The notes: generated from the letters alone by a model not told the origin. Counted from the stretch's first letter, positions 36,132 through 45,902 are shown. The stretch is DNA of 64,000 nt from Thalassovita taeanensis (GCF_900110775.1 NZ_FOEP01000002.1:62001-126000), one strand, 5' to 3'. Made by a program: numbers and translations.

Positions 36132-38327
36132 TCAGTAGAAACTTTGCGGATCGATATCCACCGCCAGCCGCATCTGCGGCGACAGCCGGACCTGCGCCAC
36201 CCAGCGCGACAGTGCCGCCTGCAACGGCGCGCCCTTGTCGGCCGTCACCAGCAGCCGCACCCGGTGCCGCCCGCGAATACGCGCAATCGGCGCCGGAGCC
36301 GGGCCAAAAACCTTTGCCCCGATCTGCCGCAATGGCCCGTCACGCCGCGCCAATTCAGTACCAACATCGAACGGCTCCTGCGGGTCGGTCGAAGACAGGA
36401 TGATCCCCGCCATCCGCCCATAGGGTGGCACCCCCGCATGGCGACGCTCGCCCGCCTCGGCGCGCCAGAACCCATCCTCGTCGCCCGCCAGAATGGCGCG
36501 GATCACCGGATGCTCAGGTTGATAACTTTGCAGCAAGGCCTCGCCCTGCCGTTCGGCCCGACCGGCCCGGCCCGCCACCTGCCGCATCAGTTGAAACGTG
36601 CGCTCCGCGGCGCGCAGGTCAGAGCCCTGCAGGCCCAGATCGGCATCAATCACCCCCACCAAAGTGAGCTGCGGAAAGTTGTGCCCCTTGGCCACCAGCT
36701 GTGTGCCGATGATGATATCCGCCGCCCCGGCGGCAATCGCCTCGATCTCGGCCTTCAGGGCGCGCGCCGAGCCGTACATGTCAGATGACAGCGTCACCAC
36801 CCGCGCATCGGGGAACAGCGCCACTGCCTCTTCGGTAAGCCGCTCCACCCCCGGACCAACCGGGGCCAGCCGCCCCTCGGCCTCGCATGACGGGCACTTT
36901 TCGGGCATTGGTTTGCTTTCGCCGCATTGGTGGCAAACCAGCCGCTTGAGAAACCTGTGCTCGACCATCCGCGCATCGCAATGATCGCAACCAATCTGAT
37001 GTCCACAGGCCCGACACAGCGTGATCGGCGCATAGCCACGGCGGTTGATGAAAAGCAGCGATTGCTCACCCTTCTCAAGCCGCGCGGTGACCGCCCGTTG
37101 CAGGCTGGGCGAAATCCAGCGATCCGACGGCAGGCTTTCGTTGCGCATGTCGATGCATTTCATCACCGGCATGACCGCAACGCCAAAGCGATCGGTCAGG
37201 GTCAGCTTGTCGTATTTGCCCGCCTCGGCGTTGGCCCAGCTTTCAAGGCTGGGCGTGGCCGAGGCCAGAACCACTCGCGCGCCGCAGATCGACGCCCGCA
37301 GCACGGTCATGTCGCGGGCATTATACAGCACGCCGTCCTCTTGTTTATAAGAGGTGTCGTGTTCCTCATCGACGACAATCAAACCAAGGTTCTGAAACGG
37401 CAGGAACAGGGCCGAGCGCGCACCCACCACCAGTTGCGCCCCGCCCTGCCCGACCATTTTCCAGATCCGCCGCCGCTCGGTCATCGTCACGCCCGAGTGC
37501 CACTCGGCGGGCCGCGCGCCAAAGCGCGCTTCGACACGTGTCAGGAATTCGGCCGTGAGGGCAATTTCCGGCAGCAAAACCAACGCCTGCCGCCCCTGCG
37601 ACAAGCATTCTGCCACGGCCTCAAGATACACCTCGGTCTTGCCCGAGCCGGTAACGCCGCGCAGCAATGTGGTGCCATATTGCCCCGTGCGCACCCCGGC
37701 ACGCAGCGCCTCGGCCCCGGCCTGCTGATCGCCGGTCAGGGTCTTGCCTGAATGATCCGGGTCCAGATGCGGGAACGGCAGATCGCGCGGGCGGTCTTCT
37801 TCCAGAACCGCACGCTGCGCGGCCAGTCCCTTGATGACGCTCGTGGAAACGTCTGCCGTCTCGGCCAGCTCTTTCAGGGTGAAAGCCAGCCCGCCATAGT
37901 CGTTCAGCGTCTCAATCACGCGGGCGCGGGCGGGCGTCATCCGGTCCGGCGCGACCTGCCCCAACCGAAACACCTTTTTCATCGAGGGCGGATCGCCCAG
38001 CCCCGGCGCGCGGGTGGCCAACCGCAACATGGCGCTCATCGGCGTCAGGGTATATTCGGCGGCACGGGTCAGAAACTGCTTCATCTCGTCGCGCATCGGC
38101 GCCGCATCCAGCACACGGATCACCGAGCGGATCTTGGCCCGATCATAGTCGCCCTTGCCAGCGCCCCAGACCACCCCCAGCACTTTGCGCGGCCCCAGTG
38201 GCACTTCGACAAAGGCCCCCAGATGGCAGCCACCTTCGGGGGCCTTATAGTCCAGTATCCGGTCCAACGGCTGCGCAGTCAGCACGCCCACCAAATCACC
38301 ATGGTCAAAGAATTGCGGATCGGGCAC
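36132..38327 (-). CDS. priA: Primosomal replication-restart helicase PriA
   Basis: 3'-5' DNA helicase that restarts stalled forks. GTG 38327 is preferred: GGAG stands 5 bases upstream and the protein then has 731 residues, matching E. coli PriA. An ATG at 38399 would run almost into the divergent fsa gene. Motifs: Walker A RGVTGSGKTEVY, DEEHD box, and zinc-binding Cys clusters (CRACGHQIGCDHC; CHQCGES; CPSC). Helicase motif VAGRAGRAERQG is intact. Confidence 0.95.
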   Translation of the reverse strand: MPDPQFFDHGDLVGVLTAQPLDRILDYKAPEGGCHLGAFVEVPLGPRKVLGVVWGAGKGDYDRAKIRSVIRVLDAAPMRDEMKQFLTRAAEYTLTPMSAMLRLATRAPGLGDPPSMKKVFRLGQVAPDRMTPARARVIETLNDYGGLAFTLKELAETADVSTSVIKGLAAQRAVLEEDRPRDLPFPHLDPDHSGKTLTGDQQAGAEALRAGVRTGQYGTTLLRGVTGSGKTEVYLEAVAECLSQGRQALVLLPEIALTAEFLTRVEARFGARPAEWHSGVTMTERRRIWKMVGQGGAQLVVGARSALFLPFQNLGLIVVDEEHDTSYKQEDGVLYNARDMTVLRASICGARVVLASATPSLESWANAEAGKYDKLTLTDRFGVAVMPVMKCIDMRNESLPSDRWISPSLQRAVTARLEKGEQSLLFINRRGYAPITLCRACGHQIGCDHCDARMVEHRFLKRLVCHQCGESKPMPEKCPSCEAEGRLAPVGPGVERLTEEAVALFPDARVVTLSSDMYGSARALKAEIEAIAAGAADIIIGTQLVAKGHNFPQLTLVGVIDADLGLQGSDLRAAERTFQLMRQVAGRAGRAERQGEALLQSYQPEHPVIRAILAGDEDGFWRAEAGERRHAGVPPYGRMAGIILSSTDPQEPFDVGTELARRDGPLRQIGAKVFGPAPAPIARIRGRHRVRLLVTADKGAPLQAALSRWVAQVRLSPQMRLAVDIDPQSFY

Positions 38328-38414
38328 GTCGGCTCCGTGAAAGGGGTTTCGGGAATGGTTCCTATGGGGTAAAGCCATGATAACCAAAGTCCAACCCATT
38401 CAAGGTCCTTTCTG

Positions 38415-39068
38415 ATGAAATTCTTCGTAGACACCGCCGAGGTTGCCGCAATTGCCGAACTGAACGATCTGGGCATGGTGGATGGCGTTACCACCAACCC
38501 CTCGCTGATCCTGAAGTCCGGCCGCGATATTCTGGAAGTCACCCGCGAGATCGCCGCCATGGTCGATGGCCCGGTTTCGGCTGAAGTGGTCGCGCTGAAA
38601 GCCGACGACATGATTGCCGAAGGCCGCAAGCTGGCCAAGATCGCGGACAATATCGCGGTCAAAGTTCCGCTGACGTGGGACGGGCTGAAGACCTGCAAAG
38701 TGCTGTCCGAAGAGGGCACGATGGTCAATGTCACCTTGTGTTTCTCGGCCAATCAGGCGCTGCTGGCGGCCAAGGCTGGCGCGACATTCATCAGCCCCTT
38801 CATCGGACGGCTGGACGATATCAACATCGACGGCATGGACCTGATCGAAGATATCCGCACCGTTTACGACAACTACGGTTTCGCGACTGAAATTCTGGCA
38901 GCTTCCATCCGCACAGTTAACCATGTGCTGGAATGCGCCCGCATCGGTGCCGACGTGATGACCGCCCCACCATCCGTGATCAAGGCGCTGGCCAGCCATC
39001 CCCTGACCGATAAGGGCCTCGAGACCTTCATGAAGGATTGGGAAAAAACCGGCCAGAAAATCCTGTGA
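38415..39068 (+). CDS. fsa: Transaldolase-like fructose-6-phosphate aldolase
   Basis: Class I aldolase of the small (MipB/TalC) transaldolase group; 217 residues, against about 220 for the family. Recognised parts: [28 protein letters not shown], the Schiff-base Lys segment [11 protein letters not shown], and [12 protein letters not shown]. It may act as aldolase or true transaldolase; sequence alone does not settle this. Divergent from priA. An extended -10 promoter for the next gene follows its stop. Confidence 0.92.
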   Translation: MKFFVDTAEVAAIAELNDLGMVDGVTTNPSLILKSGRDILEVTREIAAMVDGPVSAEVVALKADDMIAEGRKLAKIADNIAVKVPLTWDGLKTCKVLSEEGTMVNVTLCFSANQALLAAKAGATFISPFIGRLDDINIDGMDLIEDIRTVYDNYGFATEILAASIRTVNHVLECARIGADVMTAPPSVIKALASHPLTDKGLETFMKDWEKTGQKIL

Positions 39069-39071
39069 CCG

Positions 39072-39080
39072 TGCTATAAT
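39072..39080 (+). promoter_or_regulatory. Extended -10 promoter before the DUF484 gene
   Basis: TGCTATAAT combines a TGn extension with a perfect TATAAT, 23 bases before the DUF484 gene ATG. No good -35 is visible, as is common for extended -10 promoters. Transcription would start near 39087 and read into DUF484, xerC and pcs. Confidence 0.55.
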
Positions 39081-39102
39081 TCCGGAAAGTACTGAGGCGA
39101 GA

Positions 39103-39810
39103 ATGAGCAGCATGCCCAAAATGGACGACACTTTGCGCGAAAAGATCATCGCGCAGCCGGATGTTATCCTTGACGACCAAGACCTTATGCGCGCCCTGAT
39201 TGCCGCCAACGAGCGCGCGATGGGTGGGAACATCGTTGATCTGCGCGGCATCGCGATGGAGCGGCTGGAGGCGCGGCTGGACCGGCTGGAGGATACGCAT
39301 CGCAGTGTGATCGCTGCGGCTTATGAAAATCTGTCCGGAACGAATCAGGTGCATCGCGCGATTTTGCGGATGCTGGACCCGATGGAGTTCGAGGTTTTCC
39401 TGCGAGATCTGGGTGGACCAGTGGCCGATATCCTGCGGGTCGATTGCGTGCGTCTGGTGCTGGAGTCGGTGCAGAATGACAATGACCCGGCGATAAAGCG
39501 GCTGGGCGCGGTTCTGTCGGTCGCCGAACCGGGCTTTATCGACGATTACCTGACCGCCGGGCGCAATGTGCCGGTGCGGCAGGTCACGCTGCGCCAGATG
39601 CAGGAAGGCACCACCGCGATTTATGGCGAACAGGCGGACTGGGTCAGGTCAGAGGCCTGCCTAAAACTGGACTTCGGCGCCGGGCGCCTGCCGGGAATGC
39701 TGGTGATGGGCGCAGAAGACCCGCATCAGTTCACGCCACAGCAAGGTACTGATTTGCTGGCGTTTTTCGCAGGCGTTTTCGAAAGGTCGATGCGCCGCTG
39801 GCTGTCATGA
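39103..39810 (+). CDS. DUF484-family protein
   Basis: GAF-like DUF484 protein of 235 residues, commonly encoded next to xerC. Recognised parts: LREKIIAQPDVILDDQDLMRALI at the start and the RSEACLKLDFGAGRLPGMLVMG region near the end. Function is not established; the tight link to xerC suggests a role near chromosome segregation. ATG 39103 follows GAGGCGAGA; ATG 39112 is an alternative. The 3' end overlaps xerC by 4 bases. Confidence 0.9.
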   Translation: MSSMPKMDDTLREKIIAQPDVILDDQDLMRALIAANERAMGGNIVDLRGIAMERLEARLDRLEDTHRSVIAAAYENLSGTNQVHRAILRMLDPMEFEVFLRDLGGPVADILRVDCVRLVLESVQNDNDPAIKRLGAVLSVAEPGFIDDYLTAGRNVPVRQVTLRQMQEGTTAIYGEQADWVRSEACLKLDFGAGRLPGMLVMGAEDPHQFTPQQGTDLLAFFAGVFERSMRRWLS

Positions 39811-40730
39811 CCTTGATCTCGCCCGCCGCCCGTGATGCGTTGCAAGCCTGGCTGGACGGGCAGAAAGCGCTGAAGGGCGCGGCGGCGAATACGATCACGG
39901 CCTACAGCCGCGATGTGGCCGATTTTCTAAGCTTCATGACCACCCACAAAGGCCAGACTCAGGGGCTGGGAGCGCTGGCGCAGATCACTGTGTCGGATAT
40001 GCGGGCCTGGATGGCCTTCACGCGGGGCGACGATGTCGGGGCGCGATCGCTGGCGCGGAAACTGTCGGCGGTGAAAAGCTTCTATCGCTGGCTGGCCGAG
40101 CGGGAAGGGTTTGAACCCACCGCCGTTCTGTCGACCAGATCGCCGAAATTCCAACGCAAACTGCCGCGCCCTTTGGCCGAAGATGCCGCGCGAGAGATCA
40201 TCGACACGGTCGAGATTCAGACCAGTACCGGCTGGGTTGCCGCGCGGGATATGGCCGTAATTACAATGCTTTACGGCTGTGGACTGCGAATTTCCGAGGC
40301 GCTGGGGCTGACCGGGCGCGCGCTGCCGCTGGCGGAGGTACTGCGCATTCGTGGCAAGGGTGGCAAGGAGCGCATCGTGCCGGTGATCGCCCCCGCGCGC
40401 GAGGCCGTGGCGCGCTATGTGCAGCTGTGCCCGCATCCGATGGAGCCCGATCAGCCAGTATTTCGCGGGGTGCGCGGTGGGGCGCTGAACCCGCGGGTGA
40501 TCCAGAAGGCGATGGAGCAGGCGCGAATGCAGCTGGGCCTGCCCGCCACGGCCACTCCGCACGCGATGCGCCACAGCTTTGCCACCCATCTGCTGAATGC
40601 CGGGGGGGATCTGCGAGCGATCCAGGAATTGCTTGGGCATGCCTCGTTGTCGACGACGCAGGCGTATACTGCGGTGGACTTGGGCCGGTTGATGGAAGTA
40701 TACGAAAAGACCCATCCCAAGGCGGGATGA
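39807..40730 (+). CDS. xerC: Tyrosine recombinase XerC
   Basis: Site-specific recombinase that resolves chromosome dimers with XerD at dif. The 307-residue protein has an N-terminal SAM-like core-binding domain and a complete catalytic set: Arg161 (GLRISEALGL), Lys184, His252 and Arg255 (HAMRHSFATHLL), His278 (LGHASLSTTQ) and Tyr287. It overlaps the DUF484 gene by ATGA, and its stop abuts the pcs gene. No phage or integron genes are near, so it is the housekeeping enzyme rather than an integrase. Confidence 0.95.
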   Translation: MTLISPAARDALQAWLDGQKALKGAAANTITAYSRDVADFLSFMTTHKGQTQGLGALAQITVSDMRAWMAFTRGDDVGARSLARKLSAVKSFYRWLAEREGFEPTAVLSTRSPKFQRKLPRPLAEDAAREIIDTVEIQTSTGWVAARDMAVITMLYGCGLRISEALGLTGRALPLAEVLRIRGKGGKERIVPVIAPAREAVARYVQLCPHPMEPDQPVFRGVRGGALNPRVIQKAMEQARMQLGLPATATPHAMRHSFATHLLNAGGDLRAIQELLGHASLSTTQAYTAVDLGRLMEVYEKTHPKAG

Positions 40731-40750
40731 CCGGCGCGGAAAGGTCACTG

Positions 40751-41452
40751 ATGGCAATCACAAATGAATTCAAGGCGTTATCCGTCCACCTGCTGACTGC
40801 AACGGGTGCAATTTTCGCCATGCTGGCGATGCTGGCGGCGGTCGACGGCAAATGGAGCCTGATGTTTGTGTGGCTGGTTGTGGCCTTTGCGGTGGACGGG
40901 ATCGACGGGCCTCTGGCGCGGCGATACCACGTCAAACACTATGCCGCGCAGTTCGATGGCGTGCTGCTGGATCTGATCATCGACTATCTGACCTATGTCT
41001 TCATCCCGGCCTTTGCGCTGTTCAAATCGGGCCTTCTGCCGGGCTGGACCGGATGGCTTGCGATCTTTGTCATCACCTTTGCCAGCGCCATGTATTTCGC
41101 CGATACCCGCATGAAAACAAAGGACAATTCATTTTCCGGCTTTCCCGGATGCTGGAACATGCTGATCATTGTGATGTTCGCGCTGGAGCCGAATTTCTGG
41201 GTCATTCTGGCGCTGGTGGCGGTTCTGGCGGTGGGCATGTTCATGCCGTTGAAATTCATCCATCCGGTACGGACCGAGCGCTGGCGGGCGATATCGCTGC
41301 CGATCGCCTTGGCCTGGACCTTTTTTGCGGGCTGGGCGGCGTGGGTGGATTTCCACCCCGAAAGCTGGGCGCATTGGGGGTTGGTGGTGACATCGGTCTA
41401 TCTTTTGTTCGCAGGCATCGCGCAGCAGGTTATTCCAGCGCGCGGCACGTAA
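40751..41452 (+). CDS. pcs: Phosphatidylcholine synthase
   Basis: CDP-diacylglycerol-dependent enzyme that condenses CDP-DAG with choline, the one-step bacterial route to phosphatidylcholine. The CDP-alcohol phosphotransferase motif in its Pcs form is visible: DGIDGPLARR then FDGVLLDLIIDY. Other matching parts are MKTKDNSFSGFPGCWNM and MPLKFIHPVRTERWR. About eight membrane helices, 233 residues. ATG 40751 has GGAAAGG six bases upstream; ATG 40727 overlaps the xerC stop and is possible. Choline or betaine genes are not in the window. Confidence 0.92.
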   Translation: MAITNEFKALSVHLLTATGAIFAMLAMLAAVDGKWSLMFVWLVVAFAVDGIDGPLARRYHVKHYAAQFDGVLLDLIIDYLTYVFIPAFALFKSGLLPGWTGWLAIFVITFASAMYFADTRMKTKDNSFSGFPGCWNMLIIVMFALEPNFWVILALVAVLAVGMFMPLKFIHPVRTERWRAISLPIALAWTFFAGWAAWVDFHPESWAHWGLVVTSVYLLFAGIAQQVIPARGT

Positions 41453-41490
41453 ACCGGGGGCTTTGACGGGGTTTTACGCCCGGCACATTG

Positions 41491-41533
41491 TGTGCACCCC
41501 CTGTGCACCCCCCGTACACCGGGCAGGTGCACC
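41491..41533. repeat. GTGCACC-rich short tandem repeat in the pcs/ogt gap
   Basis: TGTGCACCCCC (41491-41501) is followed directly by TGTGCACCCCCC, then degenerate GTACACC, then GGTGCACC. It lies between the convergent pcs and ogt ends. Each unit contains the palindrome GTGCAC. Function unknown. Confidence 0.5.
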
Positions 41534-41571
41534 AGCCGCGCACGGCGCAGCGTTAACTCTTGCACTGGCGA

Positions 41572-42024
41572 TCAGATCAGCAGCCCGCCTGCCCCTTCGT
41601 GTTTCAGCAGCCAGACCTTGGTTTCCACCCCGCCCGCGCCCGAGAAGCCACCAAGGCCGCTGGCCCCAAGCACGCGGTGGCATGGGATGATCACCGGGAT
41701 CGGATTGCCGCCACAGGCCTGCCCGACCGCCTGCGCCGGGGCCCCCAGATCGCGGGCGATCTGGCCGTAGGTCCGGGTATCCCCAAACGGAATGGCGGCG
41801 ATCGCGGCGCAGACCTGTTGCTGAAAGGCCGAGCCGTTGACGCTGAGCGGCAGGTCAAAGGTGCGCAGGGTTCCGGCGAAATAGGCGGTGATCTGTCGGG
41901 CGGCCTCGGTCAGCAATGGGGTTTGATCGCTGCCCCCCTGTTCCCATGTCACATGGGTGATCGCCCCGTCGGTTTCGGTCAGGGTGAGCGGGCCGGTGGG
42001 GGTATCAACGGTCAGGTGAGGCAT
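41572..42024 (-). CDS. ogt: Methylated-DNA--protein-cysteine methyltransferase
   Basis: Suicide repair protein that removes alkyl groups from O6-guanine. The 150-residue protein has the active-site motif IIPCHRVLG (Cys115), the asparagine-hinge region ACGGNPIPV, and the winged-helix GDTRTYGQIARDLG. It is a single-domain Ogt without an Ada regulatory half. It sits alone between pcs (convergent) and ileS. Confidence 0.94.
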   Translation of the reverse strand: MPHLTVDTPTGPLTLTETDGAITHVTWEQGGSDQTPLLTEAARQITAYFAGTLRTFDLPLSVNGSAFQQQVCAAIAAIPFGDTRTYGQIARDLGAPAQAVGQACGGNPIPVIIPCHRVLGASGLGGFSGAGGVETKVWLLKHEGAGGLLI

Positions 42025-42159
42025 GACAGGATCATGCCCCGGAAACGTGACCGTGGAAAGGGGGCGGTGGTTCGGATATCGGGATGCAGAACGGGGGGCG
42101 GATCGGGCATGGTCTTGGCCCGGTCTTTGCCCCCCGTGCAGGGCGAGGTTTACCCCGCC

Positions 42160-45066
42160 TTATGACAGCGCCGCGTCACAACGGCCGCAGACGCCTGCGT
42201 GGCTGTGGTGGCCGACATCGGGCAGGATTTTCCAGCAGCGCTGGCATTTCTCGCCGGTTGCCTGTTCGAACACTACGCCGATGCCGGGGACTTCGGGCAG
42301 GCGGAAGGCCTCGGACGGGGCCGGGTCGGCGGTCAGGGCGATGGCGGAGGTGATGCAGACATCCATGAAGGGCACGGATTTCAGCGTCGCCAGCATGGTC
42401 GCGTCTTCGACGTGCACCACGGGGGCCGCTTCGAGCGAGGCGCCGATCACCTTGTCGGTGCGCTGAATTTCCAGCGCGGCGGTGACGGCGCGGCGCGCGG
42501 TGCGGACCTGTGCCCATTTCGCCGCCAGATCGGCATTCAGCCAATCCGCCGGGGTTTCGGGGATGTCTTGCAGGTGCACCGAGCTGTCGGCACCGGGGAA
42601 GCGCTCCAACCAGACCTCTTCCATCGTGAAGACCAGCACCGGGGCAAGCCAGGTGGTCAGGCGGTGGAACAGGATATCAAGCACGGTGCGGGCGGCGCGG
42701 CGGGTGGCCGTGTCGCCGTCGCAATAAAGCGCGTCCTTGCGGATGTCGAAGTAGAAGGCGCTGAGGTCAACCGTCGCGAAGGTGAAGACCGCAGAGAACA
42801 CGCCTTGGAAGTCAAAGCTGGCATAGCCATCGCGGACTTTCTGGTCGAGTTCGGCGAGACGGTGCAGCACCCACTGTTCCAGCTCGGGCATGTCGGCGGG
42901 CGCGACCCGGTCTGCCTCGGAGAATTGCGCCAGCGAGCCGAGCATGAAGCGCATGGTGTTGCGCAGGCGACGGTAGCTGTCGGCGGTGCCTTTGAGGATC
43001 TCTGGCCCGATGCGCTGATCGCTGGTGTAATCGGCCTGCGCCACCCAGAGCCGCAGGATATCGGCGCCATATTGCTTGATGATGGTTTCAGGCACGATGG
43101 TGTTGCCAAGCGATTTGGACATTTTATTGCCCTTCGCGTCCAGCGTGAAGCCGTGCGTGACCACGTTGCGGTAAGGCGCGCGGCCGATGGTGCCGCAGGC
43201 CTGAAGCATCGAGGAGTGGAACCAGCCGCGGTGCTGATCCGTGCCCTCCATATAGACATCGGCGATGCCGTCTGCGGCGCCGTCTTCGCGGTCGCGCAGC
43301 ACGAAGGCATGGGTCGAGCCGGAGTCGAACCACACATCCAAGATGTCGAAGACCTGAGTATAGTCATCGGGGTTGACGATCCCGTCGAGGAAGCGCGCCT
43401 TTGCGCCCTCTTTGTACCAGGCATCGGCGCCCTCGGCCTCGAACGCCGCGAGGATGCGGGCGTTGACGGCTTCGTTGCGCAGCAGGAAGTCGGGGTCGGT
43501 CGGCAGCGCGCCCACTTTGGTGAAGCAGGTCAGCGGCACACCCCAAGCGCGTTGGCGCGACAGCACCCAGTCGGGGCGCTGTTCGATCATCGAATAGAGC
43601 CGGTTGCGCCCGGTTTGCGGCGTCCATTTCACCAGCTGGTCGATCGAGGTCAGGGCACGCTGGCGGATCGTGGTGCCATAGGTGTCGTGCCCGTCACCGA
43701 CGGGGCGGTCGATGGCGGCGAACCATTGCGGCGTGTTGCGGAAGATCACCGGCGCCTTGGAGCGCCAGCTGTGCGGATAGGAGTGTTTGACCTGCCCGCG
43801 CGCGATGATGCCGCCCGCCTCAACCAGTTTGGCGATGACGGTGGTGTTGGCTTTGCCCTCTTTGCCCTTGTGGTCAAAGACTTTGAGGCCAGCAAAGAAC
43901 GGCACATGCGGCAGGAATTCGGATTCCTCGCCGACATTGTGGGTCATCCGGTCCATCCATCCGCGCTTTTCAAAGGCGGTGAAGTCGTCGGCGCCGTGGG
44001 AGGGGGCAGTGTGCACAAAGCCGGTGCCTGCGTCGTCGGTGACGTGGTCGCCGTCGATCATCGGCACGTCGTAGTCCCAGAAGCCGTTGGCGCCCTCAAG
44101 GCCCGCGAAGGGGTGCTTGAGGATCATGCCGTCGAGGTCGGATGCGGCCACGTCGCTGATACGGGTGAACTTGGTGGCGCGGGATTTGGTCAGCGCCTCG
44201 GCGGCCAGCGTATCGGCGAACAGATACAGATCGCCGGGCTTGGTCCAGCTTTCCTCTTCGGTCTCGTCCACGCGGTAGAGGCCATAGGCGATGGTCGAGT
44301 TATAGGCGACCGCCTTGTTCGAGGGGATGGTCCAAGGCGTTGTGGTCCAGATCACGACGCGGGCATCTTGCAGGGCCTCGGGCGCGGATTTGCAGGCGAA
44401 GGGCACCCAGATCGTGTGGCTCTTGTGATCGTGGTATTCGATCTCGGCCTCGGCCAGCGCGGTCTTTTCGACCGGCGACCACATCACGGGTTTGGAACCC
44501 TGATAAAGCGTGCCGGTCATCAGGAATTTCTGGAACTCCTCGGCGATCACACGCTCGGCGTGGAAATCCATCGTCAGATAAGGCTGATCCCAGTTGCCGG
44601 TCACGCCAAGGCGCTTGAATTCCTCGCGCTGGATATCGACCCAGCCAGCGGCGAAATTGCGGCATTCCTGACGGAAATCGACGATCGGCACCTCGTCCTT
44701 GTTCTTGCCCTTGGCGCGGTATTGCTCTTCGATCTTCCATTCGATCGGAAGCCCGTGACAATCCCAGCCGGGGATATAGCGCGCGTCGCGGCCCATCATC
44801 TGATGGCTGCGCACGATCATGTCCTTGATGGTCTTGTTCAGCGCGTGGCCGATGTGCAGGTGGCCGTTGGCATAGGGGGGGCCGTCGTGCAGGGTGAAGG
44901 GCGTGCGGTCCTCGGTCAGCGCCTTGGCGCGCAGGCGGCCGTAGATGTCCATCTCGGACCAGCGGGACAGCCATTCGGGTTCACGTTTCGGCAGGCCCGC
45001 CCGCATCGGGAAATCGGTTTGCGGCAGGTTCAGCGTGGTTTTGTAGTCGGGGGTCTCGGCGCACAT
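42160..45066 (-). CDS. ileS: Isoleucyl-tRNA synthetase
   Basis: Charges tRNA-Ile. The 968-residue class I synthetase has the HIGH motif in PYANGHLHIGHALNKT and the KMSKS loop in KGNKMSKSLGNT. A CP1 editing insert is present, and the C-terminal zinc finger is CQRCWKILPDVGHHSHAGVCGRCD. GAAGGA precedes the ATG. It is preceded by a long 424-base upstream region with a plausible promoter at 45211-45239. Confidence 0.97.
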   Translation of the reverse strand: MCAETPDYKTTLNLPQTDFPMRAGLPKREPEWLSRWSEMDIYGRLRAKALTEDRTPFTLHDGPPYANGHLHIGHALNKTIKDMIVRSHQMMGRDARYIPGWDCHGLPIEWKIEEQYRAKGKNKDEVPIVDFRQECRNFAAGWVDIQREEFKRLGVTGNWDQPYLTMDFHAERVIAEEFQKFLMTGTLYQGSKPVMWSPVEKTALAEAEIEYHDHKSHTIWVPFACKSAPEALQDARVVIWTTTPWTIPSNKAVAYNSTIAYGLYRVDETEEESWTKPGDLYLFADTLAAEALTKSRATKFTRISDVAASDLDGMILKHPFAGLEGANGFWDYDVPMIDGDHVTDDAGTGFVHTAPSHGADDFTAFEKRGWMDRMTHNVGEESEFLPHVPFFAGLKVFDHKGKEGKANTTVIAKLVEAGGIIARGQVKHSYPHSWRSKAPVIFRNTPQWFAAIDRPVGDGHDTYGTTIRQRALTSIDQLVKWTPQTGRNRLYSMIEQRPDWVLSRQRAWGVPLTCFTKVGALPTDPDFLLRNEAVNARILAAFEAEGADAWYKEGAKARFLDGIVNPDDYTQVFDILDVWFDSGSTHAFVLRDREDGAADGIADVYMEGTDQHRGWFHSSMLQACGTIGRAPYRNVVTHGFTLDAKGNKMSKSLGNTIVPETIIKQYGADILRLWVAQADYTSDQRIGPEILKGTADSYRRLRNTMRFMLGSLAQFSEADRVAPADMPELEQWVLHRLAELDQKVRDGYASFDFQGVFSAVFTFATVDLSAFYFDIRKDALYCDGDTATRRAARTVLDILFHRLTTWLAPVLVFTMEEVWLERFPGADSSVHLQDIPETPADWLNADLAAKWAQVRTARRAVTAALEIQRTDKVIGASLEAAPVVHVEDATMLATLKSVPFMDVCITSAIALTADPAPSEAFRLPEVPGIGVVFEQATGEKCQRCWKILPDVGHHSHAGVCGRCDAALS

Positions 45067-45490
45067 CGGGGGCGTCCTTCGGTGATCGGATTATTCTGGG
45101 GAAATGAGGGCGGCGCAGTGGTCACGCGCCTTGTCCCGGCGGCTCGAATTTATCAGAGCGCCGGGCATGTAATTCGGGTGATGATCGCGATCAGATGCGT
45201 CATGGGGTGCGTTATAGGATGCTGCGCGGGGGGCGTCCAGTGGGCGGTGCCGCAAACAGGCGGATGGGCTGACAGTGGCGTGGGCGCGCGCGGGCTGGCG
45301 ATGTGTTTTGCCCCGCGCGAACGCCTGAGGGGCGAAGCGCCAAGCGCACGGAGTGCTTATGCAGCGCGCCGCCAGGCGCACAATTTGGTCAGACGGCCTT
45401 GGTGGGCAGGTCGGCGTCGCGGCGCTTTGGCCACTTTATTCCGCGGTCGGGGGGGCGTAGACAGCAGCCAAGGCCACAGGAGGCACGGAT
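45067..45490. other. Divergent ileS/haemoglobin intergenic region
   Basis: 424 bases with no supported gene on either strand. It contains the candidate ileS promoter (45211-45239) and a GC-rich stretch with short inverted repeats. No T-box-like leader or tRNA is seen. AGGAGG at 45479-45484 serves the haemoglobin gene. Confidence 0.55.
45211..45239 (-). promoter_or_regulatory. Candidate ileS promoter
   Basis: On the (-) strand TGGACG, 17-base spacer, TATAAC (4/6 and 5/6 of the vegetative consensus). It would give an untranslated leader of about 140 bases before the ileS ATG at 45066. Confidence 0.45.
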
Positions 45491-45898
45491 ATGGCACCAC
45501 TTCCCCCGAAGTTCGACATCACCCCGGAGGAGATCAACCGGGTGGTTGCCGTGTTTTACGAAGCGATCCGGCATCATCCCGGGTTGGGCCCCGTGTTTGC
45601 GCGCCATGTAGATGACTGGCCCTCGCATGAGGACAAGGTCGCCGGGTTCTGGCGCAATGCGATTTTGCACGAGCGCAGTTATGACGGGAATCCGATGCAG
45701 GCGCACCGCGAGGCGGGGGATGTAAGGCCGGGGATGTTTTCAGTCTGGCTGGCGCTGTTTGATCACGTGTTGCAGCGCGAGCTGCGGCCCGCGCAGGCGG
45801 CGGCGTGGTCAGAGTTGGCGCATCGGATCGGGCGATCGTTGCGCGCGGGCGTGGTGGAAAAGATGGCTGGGCCGGACGGGGTGCCACGGCTGCGCTGA
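45491..45898 (+). CDS. Group III truncated haemoglobin
   Basis: Small 2-on-2 globin of 135 residues. Features fitting group III: N-terminal helix with VVAVFYEAIRHHPGLGPVF (likely B10 Tyr23), and PMQAHREAG carrying the probable proximal His72. MFSVWLALFDHVL gives the group-typical Trp. These proteins bind O2 or NO; roles in NO or peroxide handling are proposed for the family. Strong AGGAGG ribosome site. No NO-response gene lies beside it; two inverted repeats and a copy of the 21-bp motif follow. Confidence 0.92.
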   Translation: MAPLPPKFDITPEEINRVVAVFYEAIRHHPGLGPVFARHVDDWPSHEDKVAGFWRNAILHERSYDGNPMQAHREAGDVRPGMFSVWLALFDHVLQRELRPAQAAAWSELAHRIGRSLRAGVVEKMAGPDGVPRLR

Positions 45899-45902
45899 GG
45901 TT

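Noticed and set aside
39807-40730. XerC-like recombinase as an integrase of a mobile island
   Set aside because: It sits between DUF484 and pcs in normal housekeeping context, with no att repeats, tRNA or phage genes.
45067-45490. T-box or other riboswitch upstream of ileS
   Set aside because: No specifier-loop or T-box core sequence is seen in the leader, and T-boxes are rare in alphaproteobacteria.
42199-45615. Very long open frame on the (+) strand opposite ileS
   Set aside because: It is antisense to a complete, motif-verified isoleucyl-tRNA synthetase; high GC keeps the opposite frame open. No domain or ribosome site supports it.
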